Shown piece by piece: positions 1 through 7,112 of a DNA stretch of 64,000 nt. The notes under the pieces were generated by a model. It searched no databases and was not told where the DNA came from. It saw only the letters and a program-made list of their open reading frames with translations. How positions within the stretch are numbered: the first letter of the stretch is position 1; each line of letters opens with the position of its first letter. Origin of the DNA: Clostridium_AD sp050717515 (GTDB lineage: Bacteria; Bacillota; Clostridia; Clostridiales; Clostridiaceae); contig NZ_JBOITL010000036.1 of assembly GCF_050717515.1 (NCBI RefSeq), positions 186,001 to 250,000 on the forward strand, written 5' to 3'. The position numbers and the translations under genes are program-made.

Positions 1-70
1 TACACAGCCTATTTCAACTGAGTATATCATTACCGTACCACCTAGTCTTTGCAATTCTAATTCTGTTCCT

Positions 71-103
71 TTTGCACGTTATTTTACATACTAAATGCAT
101 AGT
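71..103. repeat. Imperfect dispersed repeat, copy 1
   Basis: The core TTTGCACGTTATTTTACA is followed by a partly conserved stretch ending in CATAGT. It recurs in the same orientation at 2128-2162. Both copies lie outside genes in the accessory region. No known element is recognised. Confidence 0.5.
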
Positions 104-423
104 GAATGAAATCAGACTTTCATTTGCCAGGGGTTATCAGTGTATCTCTATGCCATTTAAACGCCCATTTGTCCTTCATAAGCAACTTTAATGTTTTACT
201 CTTAATAAACCCATGCGATTGATTTCCATGGTCTTAAATCAAGTATTATGATATGCGCGGTATATTCCCAAAATAAGTAATCTCATACTAATTATTATTT
301 ATCTTACTACATCTATACTAGTCTATACCCCTTGAGTTATGGTTTTCGATTGTAAAAGTAACTGCAAGGTGTAAACCAAAAGAAATGATTTCATTTAGGA
401 CGCATGTTCGTATTTTGCATATT

Positions 424-455
424 AAAAAGGTGATAGATTGCTCCATCACTTCTTT
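424..455 (-). terminator. Terminator after the SHOCT gene
   Basis: A GTGAT/ATCAC stem flanked by A-rich and T-rich arms forms a hairpin just downstream of the stop codon of the leftward SHOCT-domain gene, followed on that strand by a short T-run. Confidence 0.5.
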
Positions 456-462
456 GTATTTG

Positions 463-1317
463 TTAATTTATTTTATCCAATAATACTTTTTTCTTTTCGT
501 CAAATTCTTCTAATGTCAAAATACCTTGCTCTTTTAACTCTGCAAGTTTTTTTATTTGTGCATATACATCATCGTTAACAGGTTGTCCTATTTCTTTACT
601 GGCAAACTTTATTTCCTTTTGTGGTATCAACTTCAAGAGTATGTCATATCCTTCCGAAGTTAAAAACATATAGCATGTTTCATTTTCATTTTCATATTTA
701 AATTGTAATATAGTTTTACGGTTATCAATTCTTTTAGTTTCGGTTTTTATACTTCCCGTTTCTTTTCTACTTCCGATTATAGCGCCTGCTCCACCTGCAA
801 CAATAGCACCTACAACCGCACCTCCAACAGAACTTCCGCCCCCTCTGCCTCCAGAAGTATTGGTTTCTGTGTACACATCACCTTCTCTTGTAAATGATAT
901 TATATCTTGTAGCGGTAAAATAATCCTACTCCTATTACTTTTTGGTGACATACGATAAGTTTTATGGAAAACTAATTCATTATTATTTTTCCATAAATGA
1001 TAATAATATGTGTTTGAAGATTCCTTTGACCAATGAATTTTTGTAATTTTTACCGTCGGTGTATTATGTGGTATATTATTACAAGTTTCATATTTTTGCA
1101 TTTGATTTACGGTACGTTGTCGCTCTAATCTTTCACGTTTTTTATTCTCTTCTCTTTCTTCTGTTTTCCCCTTATTAATTGCAACTGCACATATTATACC
1201 TAATAGAACTAATCCAACTGTGAATGCAGGATAGTCCTCTGTCGCTATCAGAACAAATAATATTGCTCCCGAAATTAGACATCCAATACATCCAGAACGT
1301 GCATTATTTTCTGCCAT
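463..1317 (-). CDS. SHOCT-domain membrane protein
   Basis: Function unknown. The start at 1317 is preferred because GAGGGGG lies about 7 bases upstream of it; this gives 284 residues. Two hydrophobic segments (about residues 9-26 and 30-47) form an N-terminal hairpin in the membrane. A charged stretch follows, then a beta-rich central part. A glycine-rich stretch with GxxxG-type spacing lies around residues 155-185 and could insert into or pack against membrane. The last 30 residues form a SHOCT motif (KLAELKEQGILTLEEFDEKK), a short bihelical motif found at the ends of many membrane or secreted proteins and thought to mediate oligomerisation. It stands alone between hairpins in the accessory region. 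The domain call is firm, the role is not known. Confidence 0.7.
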   Translation of the reverse strand: MAENNARSGCIGCLISGAILFVLIATEDYPAFTVGLVLLGIICAVAINKGKTEEREENKKRERLERQRTVNQMQKYETCNNIPHNTPTVKITKIHWSKESSNTYYYHLWKNNNELVFHKTYRMSPKSNRSRIILPLQDIISFTREGDVYTETNTSGGRGGGSSVGGAVVGAIVAGGAGAIIGSRKETGSIKTETKRIDNRKTILQFKYENENETCYMFLTSEGYDILLKLIPQKEIKFASKEIGQPVNDDVYAQIKKLAELKEQGILTLEEFDEKKKVLLDKIN

Positions 1318-1437
1318 TTCTTTTCCCCCTCGTAATTTAAAAACATAATTATTGATTCTTATGTCTCCATTTTTCTCAACACACTGTACCATAATTTTCT
1401 ATAGTATACAATACAATGCACTAACTTGCACTAACAA

Positions 1438-1466
1438 AGACACCCTTCACATCGTGTTAGGTGTCT
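1438..1466 (-). terminator. Terminator after the 128-residue gene
   Basis: AGACACC pairs with GGTGTCT across an inner TCAC/GTG pairing. The hairpin lies 39 bases past the stop of the leftward gene at 1505-1891. Confidence 0.5.
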
Positions 1467-1504
1467 CTATAACCGCATTAGAGTATTCTTTTCTTTTCAC
1501 TATA

Positions 1505-1891
1505 TTATGACTTATTTTTACAACAGCAAACCAACTTAAACAATTCTTCTTTAGATTCTTGCGATAGTATTTCTAGTAGGTGTTTAAACCCCATACTATA
1601 TAGCAATCCCATTAAAACCCTGTCTCTTTCGTCTGGATTGCCAAATGGTACACCATCGTAATATTGCCATTTATGTTCACAAGAGGTGTGGGTATCCCAC
1701 ATTCGTAAATCCAATTCTTGTCCTTCTGATTTAGGCACAAGATAACTGATAGGTAAATTACAATATTTTAATGCTTCAAAACAAAATTCATTTCTATCCA
1801 ATATTTCTCGTTCTGTATATCCTTTTATTTTCAACTCTTCAATCTTTTTAATTTGACTATTTAAATATTCTTCATAGTTCCATCCATTCAT
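1505..1891 (-). CDS. Hypothetical protein, 128 residues
   Basis: Not recognised. An upstream ATG at 1900 overlaps the ribosome binding site GAAGGGATG, so the ATG at 1891 is the better start. The product is soluble, with no signal peptide or membrane segment. It has a helical, charged N-terminus, a His- and Trp-containing central part (DTHTSCEHKWQYYDG) and a cysteine-rich C-terminus with three consecutive Cys (about residues 122-124). That cluster could bind metal, but no defined zinc-finger spacing is present. It has its own terminator and is probably monocistronic. Confidence 0.55.
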   Translation of the reverse strand: MNGWNYEEYLNSQIKKIEELKIKGYTEREILDRNEFCFEALKYCNLPISYLVPKSEGQELDLRMWDTHTSCEHKWQYYDGVPFGNPDERDRVLMGLLYSMGFKHLLEILSQESKEELFKLVCCCKNKS

Positions 1892-2215
1892 ATATAACAT
1901 CCCTTCATTTTAATTGTCTTAATATGTTAAATCGTTAATACTTAATTGTATATACTACCATTTCTTATACAAATTACATACCTGTACAGTGTTAACTATC
2001 TTGTTATCAACGAATAGAGTTCGAATGAACAAGTCCTGAAAAAGGATTCTCCATCTCAAACCTTGGTTTTACTGCGTGTTCATAGTTTTCCTTTTATACT
2101 ATCACCCTCAAGCCGAATTCACTGCCCTTTGCACGTTATTTTACACACACTAGATACATAGTATAAAATCAATATTTTATTGAACAAAAACTGTTATCAT
2201 TGGGCAACAAAAACT
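1892..2215. other. Intergenic, 324 bases
   Basis: No gene is visible. The stretch contains repeat copy 2 (2128-2162), which resembles the left-edge sequence at 71-103. Nothing else is recognised. Confidence 0.5.
2128..2162. repeat. Imperfect dispersed repeat, copy 2
   Basis: Partner of the repeat at 71-103, with the same 18-base core and the same CATAGT end. A few bases of similarity (AATTC...CTGCC) extend to the left. The two copies bracket the SHOCT gene and the 128-residue unknown gene. Confidence 0.5.
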
Positions 2216-2596
2216 TTAAACACTACCCTCTACCTTATATCCTCTTTTTTTGAATCTTGTTTTGTATTTTGGTTTAATTAGAAGTTCGCTAATCCATTCG
2301 AAATTATTATTAATTGCAATAATATGTTTATTCATGGTTTTATCCATTTTCACATTTATATATTCCTTCAATTGGTCATATGTTGGTATTTCTCCAAAAT
2401 CCCATAAATGATGTTGTATATGTCCAGTTAACGAAATACATTTACCTTTGTCGTCCCGACAATCATACTCTTTAGTAGTATTATGCATTTCCTCATAATA
2501 ATTCTTTGAATACGGAACCCAACCAGCATTAACATGCCTTCCTACAATTCTAAATACAGTCTTGTCTAAATTCAATTCTTCTCTTTTAGTCACCAT
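2216..2596 (-). CDS. Hypothetical protein overlapping a Uma2 remnant
   Basis: Not recognised. The 126-residue reading starts at the ATG at 2596, with AGGA 4 bases upstream and AAGGAG about 13 upstream. An in-frame extension to 2632 exists, but those bases encode the conserved Uma2 motif in another frame, so it is probably not part of this gene. The product is basic and soluble, with a His/Trp-rich centre (GHIQHHLWDFG) and a Lys/Arg-rich C-terminus. Its start lies inside the decayed Uma2 gene, so it may be the fragment of another gene fused to Uma2 debris by recombination. Confidence 0.4.
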   Translation of the reverse strand: MVTKREELNLDKTVFRIVGRHVNAGWVPYSKNYYEEMHNTTKEYDCRDDKGKCISLTGHIQHHLWDFGEIPTYDQLKEYINVKMDKTMNKHIIAINNNFEWISELLIKPKYKTRFKKRGYKVEGSV

Positions 2597-2978
2597 ATTT
2601 CCTATAAATCTCCTTTTTAATTTCAGTATCATCGTCTGTATTGCTAGGACTTAATATTTTAACTATTAATTGTGGAACTCATAAAAACGTTCTTTTAAAT
2701 ATCTGTTCCTTATCACAATATACCGCAATGTCGGGAAATAACTCTGTTTTTTTTTGCAGATACTATTTTTTTATCTTTACAACATCTCTCCTTATTTGAA
2801 TAGGATTTTCATTTGTTAAAAACAAAGAAATTTCTATTCCTACTTTACATGAATTGTTAAAATATTTCCTTAATTTAACATCAATAGCGTATTGTATTTC
2901 CATGTGATTGTATTGCGGTCTTTTGGACATCATAATCTTTCCATTAATCCATTCTTCTTTTACTAAATTATTTTCCAT
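2586..2978 (-). pseudogene. Uma2-family endonuclease pseudogene
   Basis: Reading leftward from the ATG at 2978 (GGAAG 6 bases upstream), one frame carries the recognisable Uma2/DUF820 signatures in the right order. These are EEWINGKIMM near the start, then FPDIAVYCD, then VPQLIVKILSPSNTDDD and KKEIYRKYG. The frame is broken by TAG at 2763-2765 and TGA at 2679-2681, and it ends at TAA at 2586-2588, so no frameshift is needed to connect the parts. Uma2 proteins have the PD-(D/E)XK nuclease fold and are usually about 180-200 residues. Here the C-terminal third is gone and is replaced by the unrelated gene at 2216-2596. Only a 71-residue N-terminal product could be made. Confidence 0.7.
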
Positions 2979-3011
2979 AATCAACTTCCGTCTACAATTC
3001 ATTTAACACTT

Positions 3012-3275
3012 TCATTTCATTATAGGTATTTCAACATTTTCACCCTTGATATAAAAAGTATCTCTACTCAACTCCGCCCCACATTCCCAACATACTGTGC
3101 CAAAGTCAATATGATATTTTTTAAATTCCTCTAAATCTTTTAATGGTTCAAAAACCTCATATCTCAAATATGGTTTTATATCAAATGTTTTTACAGCACC
3201 AGTTTCAAACGTTATAGTCAAAGTGTGGTTTTCATGCATTATAGCATTGGAAACTTTAGGACTTATATCTTTCAT
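3012..3275 (-). CDS. DUF2442 protein
   Basis: A full-length 87-residue DUF2442 protein. It shows the expected pattern: TLTITFETG near residues 18-26, then FDIKPYL, then VFEPLKD and FGTVCWECGAELSRDTFY. DUF2442 proteins are short beta-rich proteins of unknown biochemical role, often encoded beside DUF4160 proteins in toxin-antitoxin-like or mobile settings. Here the neighbours are a Uma2 pseudogene 34 bases downstream and a Fic remnant upstream, so it may be the surviving member of an eroded pair. No signal peptide or membrane segment is present. Confidence 0.7.
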   Translation of the reverse strand: MKDISPKVSNAIMHENHTLTITFETGAVKTFDIKPYLRYEVFEPLKDLEEFKKYHIDFGTVCWECGAELSRDTFYIKGENVEIPIMK

Positions 3276-3318
3276 TTATTTCAACTCCATTTAATATTTT
3301 TCTTTAATGCGCTCGATT

Positions 3319-3445
3319 TTAACCCCTCTAATTGTATTGTTTCAGCATAATAACCCTGCCTATCCTACCATTACCATCTTGGAAATGGTGCATTGTTCAA
3401 CTTTTAAATGGAACTCTGCTATTTCATTGCTCAATCTCCACGTCT
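3319..3445 (-). pseudogene. Fic-domain remnant
   Basis: Two adjacent leftward frames together spell the core of a Fic protein. One frame gives NEIAEFHLKVEQ (helix before the active site). A shift of frame then gives HHFQDGNGRIGRVIMLKQ, which matches the Fic active-site motif HxFxDGNGRxGR, although the first frame stops just before it. A TAG follows soon after. Fic enzymes transfer AMP or other groups to target proteins through the motif's histidine and act as toxins or regulators. Only about 35 codons survive, so the fragment cannot be functional. It begins at the end of the 80-residue antitoxin-like gene. Confidence 0.6.
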
Positions 3446-3666
3446 TCACAGTTGTCTATGTCTTCTTGGGTTATGCCATATTTTTTCATAACTTCTTCTT
3501 GTGAAATCGAATCATTGTCTGTTTCATTATTCTCTCGTTCCATCGCCAATGCATACAATTCTAAATCTTCCATTTCCTCAATCATTTTCTGATATGGTTC
3601 AAAATCAATATAGACACCTTTTTGTGGAGTAATCTTTCCTAAGATTTCATTCTGTATGATTAGCAT
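3424..3666 (-). CDS. Putative antitoxin-like small protein
   Basis: An 80-residue acidic protein. Residues 1-45 resemble the start of Phd/RelB-type antitoxin proteins (a short beta strand, then DFEPYQKMIEEMEDLELYALAM). The C-terminus is strongly acidic with the segment SISQEEVMKKYGI. The start ATG overlaps the stop of the 47-residue gene upstream in an ATGCTAA arrangement, which suggests translational coupling. Downstream, where a toxin might be expected, there is only a Fic remnant. The family assignment is by resemblance and is not firm. Confidence 0.5.
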   Translation of the reverse strand: MLIIQNEILGKITPQKGVYIDFEPYQKMIEEMEDLELYALAMERENNETDNDSISQEEVMKKYGITQEDIDNCEDVEIEQ

Positions 3667-3803
3667 AGTATAATGATATCTTCTTCACTGAAAATTGCAG
3701 GAACATTTTTAATCAAAAATTCTTCCCCGCCATAACTTCTTCGATATTCTGTAGTGATTAACTGTTGTTCTTCACTTAACTCGCTTCTCATTTTAGTTTT
3801 CAT
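3660..3803 (-). CDS. 47-residue small protein
   Basis: A short gene with a good ribosome binding site (GAGGAAAG about 7 bases before the ATG at 3803). Its stop TAA lies inside the first codons of the next gene, with a 7-base overlap. The product ends in EEFLIKNVPAIFSEEDIIIL, which faintly resembles the end of YgiT-type antitoxin N-domains (a strand leading into a NVPA turn), but the zinc-binding cysteines of that family are missing. It may be a degraded half of an antitoxin or a genuine small partner. No function is assigned. Confidence 0.45.
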   Translation of the reverse strand: MKTKMRSELSEEQQLITTEYRRSYGGEEFLIKNVPAIFSEEDIIILC

Positions 3804-3878
3804 AGTTTCACTTTCCTCTCCCTATTATTCCTTAAACTCCTTCTAATCTCAATAAAATGCTTATTGTCCATTATGCTT

Positions 3879-4051
3879 TTACAAATCAATAAGTTCGTCT
3901 AGTTTAGATATTATCCCGTATATTGTCGAACTTATTTTATTAACTTCTACTTCTAATGAAACAATATCCTGCTTAGTGCCTTTACTCTCTTAATTTCCCA
4001 TTGTACTTCTGTGTATATTTTTTCCATTAAGTCAAATATAATATCATCCAT
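3879..4051 (-). pseudogene. Frameshifted small coiled-coil gene
   Basis: AGGAAGG lies 6-7 bases before an ATG at 4051. The first frame reads MDDIIFDLMEKIYTEVQWEI and stops after 32 codons. A one-base shift near the middle continues as TKQDIVSLEVEVNKIS and ends at TAA (3879-3881). Together they would make about 57 residues with heptad spacing of Ile, Leu and Val, typical of a short coiled coil. The length (173 bases) is not a multiple of three, so an indel has broken the gene or programmed frameshifting is needed. Confidence 0.4.
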
Positions 4052-4118
4052 TAAAACCCTTCCTACTAGCCATCATTCTTTTCAATCATAAAACTTCTTA
4101 TACCCTTATAACGTTTTC

Positions 4119-5471
4119 TTATCCAAAATACATCTCTAATTCCCTCTGTTCACCTTCTTGCGTTGCTAATGTAATATTGATACTAATAAGCATTTGCAAC
4201 AACTCTTCTTTAGTTCTGTATGCTTTTCTAATCTTGAATGCTTCCTCTTTAATATCTTGTTCTGGATATTGTTGTTGCAATTCACATAACTTGTTTGTAA
4301 TTTCTTCACTAAATTTATCAACATCAAATATTTTTTTAAGATATTCACCCACATCTAATTCTTGCATTAATTCAACATTTTTTTCATTTTCTTGCATTTC
4401 ACGCTCTTGTTGTTCTTGTTTTCTCTGAACCACTTCAAAGTTTTGTTCCAAATCGACTTTAATGATTTTCATAACATAATTAACCTTATAATTTACGTCC
4501 ATAAACACTATTGATTTTGAAATCAAAATCCGCATAATATAATCATAGTTCTGTTCAACTATTACATTTATCACCTTATCATCATATTTTTTTCTTAATC
4601 TATTCAATGAACTAATTAAATACGGTGATTTAGGACTTTCATCTATAATTTTGCTAATGTATTTCAATAAATCATCCTCGCCTTCCTCTTTTATATCATT
4701 TTCTGCTCTTTTGTGTTGTCCCTCATCGCAATTGTTTACCCTTACTTTTTTTTCGTCTACAACCATTTCAGTTGTAATATTATTTTCTTTCAGTTGCTCC
4801 TCTAATTCTTTTCTAAAACGTTCGCCTTCACCTAATGCTTCTTTCTGTTTTTTGTCACCAATTAACTTTAATAACAACGCATATTCCCCTCTAAAGTCTT
4901 CCATATTAGATTTTAATATATTATTTCTAACATCATCTTTAGGAATGTATATATTATTTTTCCCTTTAGGATTACTTTTCTTTTCAATTATTCCGAGACA
5001 ATGAAACAACTCTAAACTTTTACTTATTGTTGCCGATGAAAATGTTGTTAAGTCGTGTATCCTTTCAAACTCTGGAAATGCATACTTGTAATTGCTATTA
5101 TAGAATCGTTTGATAAGGCAATATAACTTGAATTCATTGTAATTTAAAAATTGTCTAAATACCAAATCTACATCATTACTTTCTAAAAAGGTATAGTTAT
5201 TTGGGGTATCATTAATCAGTATTTTTATCTGTCCTCTTATATCGTTGTCAGAAGGTATCTCCTTATCTAAAGTAATCAATTTATGTTCGTACAATTGATT
5301 TAGCATATTAATCACCTGTTTCTTATCTCTTTTATCCAATTGTAATGCCTTCTTGATTTCGCTTACCGATGTATACAATTCATTTCTTGTTGCTTTCGTG
5401 ATTAGCAATATATATACACAAAATCCTTTACCTTTACATTTGATATTAAAAACCTCATTATTCATCTTCAT
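4119..5471 (-). CDS. Winged-helix protein, replication-initiator-like
   Basis: A 450-residue protein. The start at 5471 is chosen because GGGGGA lies 7 bases upstream; the frame also has an ATG at 5486 without good spacing. The first ~100 residues look like a helix-turn-helix domain. A second winged helix lies around residues 115-180, with a recognition-helix-like stretch (SSATISKSLELFHCLGIIEK). The rest, from about residue 205, is highly charged, rich in Glu, Lys and Gln, and likely coiled coil. The two-winged-helix layout followed by a long tail recalls plasmid and phage replication initiators or DnaD-like loaders. Two 18-base tandem repeats lie about 80-110 bases upstream. The DNA-binding call is reasonable; a replication role is a guess. 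Confidence 0.5.
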   Translation of the reverse strand: MKMNNEVFNIKCKGKGFCVYILLITKATRNELYTSVSEIKKALQLDKRDKKQVINMLNQLYEHKLITLDKEIPSDNDIRGQIKILINDTPNNYTFLESNDVDLVFRQFLNYNEFKLYCLIKRFYNSNYKYAFPEFERIHDLTTFSSATISKSLELFHCLGIIEKKSNPKGKNNIYIPKDDVRNNILKSNMEDFRGEYALLLKLIGDKKQKEALGEGERFRKELEEQLKENNITTEMVVDEKKVRVNNCDEGQHKRAENDIKEEGEDDLLKYISKIIDESPKSPYLISSLNRLRKKYDDKVINVIVEQNYDYIMRILISKSIVFMDVNYKVNYVMKIIKVDLEQNFEVVQRKQEQQEREMQENEKNVELMQELDVGEYLKKIFDVDKFSEEITNKLCELQQQYPEQDIKEEAFKIRKAYRTKEELLQMLISINITLATQEGEQRELEMYFG

Positions 5472-5486
5472 TTGTTTATCCCCCAT

Positions 5487-5784
5487 CCTTAATCATAAGT
5501 TTTTTCTGTCTTGAAAAAGTCCAAAACAAATAAATTGTTTATTTATATATAGTTATATTTATATATGTAGTTATACTTATATACTTCATTTTAGCACCTA
5601 TAAAGGAACGATTTTGAAGTTGTCCATTATTTTTTGCACCTCTATAGATACATTTTTAAAGTACAGTAACTTTACTTTTGTCCCATCCTTGATCCTTGAC
5701 ATATTCATGTTAATGAATTATTTCTCGATAGATGTAAACCAAAATATAACTATATGCATCACCCCTTCGTCTCAATGCAAATCA
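5487..5784. other. Intergenic with AT-rich repeats
   Basis: About 300 bases without a gene. The part nearest the winged-helix gene is almost pure A and T and carries two 18-base tandem repeats. Nothing coding is recognised in the remainder. Confidence 0.5.
5548..5583. repeat. Two 18-base tandem repeats
   Basis: TATAGTTATATTTATATA (5548-5565) is followed directly by TGTAGTTATACTTATATA (5566-5583), with 2 mismatches between them. They lie upstream of the winged-helix gene, where an operator or replication iterons would be expected. Simple AT-rich composition makes chance similarity possible. Confidence 0.5.
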
Positions 5785-6657
5785 CTAATCTTCATTTAAA
5801 CCAAAAGCATTCCACAACTTATTCAACTCACTTTCTTTGTCATATTTGAAATCTAATTCTTTATCTAATATTCTATCGATATACCGTATCTCCCAATATG
5901 GTATCCTTATTAACCTCGTATTAGTACTTTCACAAAAATCATTCCTAATTTGGTCATTCAGTTGGCACTTCAATAATCTTTTTTCTCCCCCTATGCAATT
6001 TCTAAAATGCAACTCACCATCTACCTCAATAAGAAATTTTATTTTTCCTTCATCATCCAATATCCAAAAATCAAATTCATATTTCTTTTTCCCAAGATTT
6101 ATTTTCTTTCTTCTTTTGTAAATGATATTTTTTCTATTCAAACATGCTTCAACAGTTTCCTCATGCTTTGATTCACTCTTTTTGTATTGGTTAAAACACT
6201 GTTGAGGTGATATTTGCTTATTAAACGTTTTTGAATTACCGTCTACTATATCTACTAATTTGTCTGAAAGAATTGTTTGAGAACCTCTTGCTTCCATACC
6301 ATCGATAAAACTTTGTTGAGTAAATTTTTCTCTTGAAACTTGAATAACAACAGTTCTTATAGGCATTGCTATGTTTTCATTAATTATGTCATTGTTACTC
6401 TTCAAACTTTCAACACAGTTACTGAATTTATTTGCAATGCACTTACCACATCGTTTATCGTATAAAAAGTATTCATATGCCGTTGCCTTATACACATTAC
6501 CACAGTTGCACTTTAACTCTAAATTTTCATTATACCCTCTGTATACCGTCGACATTACTTTATCACCTTGTCCACCTTCATCTTCTATATATGTTTTAAT
6601 TTCACTAATAAACCGTATTTGCTCCAAATCCTTAATACAAGTAAATTTCTTTATCAT
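5785..6657 (-). CDS. PD-(D/E)XK endonuclease with zinc knuckle
   Basis: A 290-residue putative DNA endonuclease. A zinc-binding knuckle is formed by C50, C52, C70 and C73. The C-terminal domain has the restriction-endonuclease-like pattern of Vsr/DUF559 and phage-type nucleases: D196 in EFDFWIL, E211-x-D213-G followed by H217, D235-x-x-R238, and the strand RLIRIPYWEI. The middle (residues 85-165) is of unknown fold and may bind DNA. Proteins of this shape in phages and mobile elements often act as homing or recombination endonucleases. A near-perfect sigma-A promoter lies about 200 bases upstream. No methyltransferase partner is beside it, so a classical restriction system is unlikely. Confidence 0.65.
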   Translation of the reverse strand: MIKKFTCIKDLEQIRFISEIKTYIEDEGGQGDKVMSTVYRGYNENLELKCNCGNVYKATAYEYFLYDKRCGKCIANKFSNCVESLKSNNDIINENIAMPIRTVVIQVSREKFTQQSFIDGMEARGSQTILSDKLVDIVDGNSKTFNKQISPQQCFNQYKKSESKHEETVEACLNRKNIIYKRRKKINLGKKKYEFDFWILDDEGKIKFLIEVDGELHFRNCIGGEKRLLKCQLNDQIRNDFCESTNTRLIRIPYWEIRYIDRILDKELDFKYDKESELNKLWNAFGLNED

Positions 6658-6852
6658 TTTGTTCCCCCTTCACACTTATAACACTAATTATTTATATTTT
6701 GAATCCATTACTTCACCAGACACCACACAAGTTTGAAAAAAAAATTAAATTTTTGTGGTGCTTGGGATTGTTTTTTGTTTTTTGATATGATATACTATAA
6801 TTAAGTTAGAGTATAATGATGTAATTATTTTTAAATTTACATATGCCTTTTA

Positions 6853-6881
6853 AGTATACTTTTTTTGACATTGTTTGTCAA
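6853..6881 (-). promoter_or_regulatory. Sigma-A promoter with overlapping palindrome
   Basis: On the minus strand TTGACA (6876-6881) is followed after exactly 17 bases by TATACT (6853-6858). The -35 box is half of a perfect inverted repeat, TTGACA-5-TGTCAA (6865-6881), which looks like an operator. Transcription would run toward the endonuclease gene with a leader of about 190 bases. Confidence 0.7.
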
Positions 6882-6917
6882 GTTTTTTTGTGTAATTGAG
6901 CGTATCTTTTGTTTACC

Positions 6918-6947
6918 CTATACTAATATGCTTTGCTTCTTTCGCAT
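6918..6947 (-). other. Nine-codon mini-ORF with strong ribosome binding site
   Basis: GGGGG lies 6 bases before ATG at 6947. The frame reads MRKKQSILV and stops. It could be a leader peptide or the severed beginning of a deleted gene. Confidence 0.3.
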
Positions 6948-7073
6948 CTCTAACCCCCTTTTATTTCCATATTAGATGCATGTATATTTATGTCATTAAA
7001 GAAGTGTATGTTTCATTTAAGAAAAGCGCCTACATAATAAACTGATATTTAAAGCAAATTTGTTTAAAAATAT

Positions 7074-7100
7074 AACGCAGGGATTAACAACCTCTGCGTT
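7074..7100 (-). terminator. Terminator of the integrase gene
   Basis: AACGCAG pairs with CTGCGTT, extended by GG/CC, with T-runs on both sides. It lies 13 bases beyond the integrase stop codon and could work in both directions. Confidence 0.65.
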
Positions 7101-7112
7101 TTTTGTTTTGTA

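Larger units (their letters stand above)
1..462. other. Left edge, non-coding apart from a terminator
   Basis: No convincing gene is seen on either strand. A short open minus-strand frame from about position 85 runs off the left edge of the window but has no start with a ribosome binding site. Positions 71-103 are one copy of an imperfect repeat whose partner is at 2128-2162. A hairpin at 424-455 follows the SHOCT gene. Confidence 0.5.
6658..7112. other. Intergenic, 455 bases, with promoter and mini-ORF
   Basis: No full gene is seen. The region holds the promoter at 6853-6881, a tiny reading frame at 6918-6947 with a strong ribosome binding site, and the terminator of the integrase gene at 7074-7100. 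Confidence 0.6.

Noticed and set aside
1..85. Possible end of a gene running off the left edge
   Set aside because: About 25 codons are open on the minus strand, but no start, no ribosome site and no recognisable motif can be shown.
2586..2978. Stop-codon readthrough or selenocysteine at the Uma2 TGA
   Set aside because: Uma2 proteins have no Cys or Sec need at that place, a TAG is also present and the C-terminus is missing, so decay explains it better.
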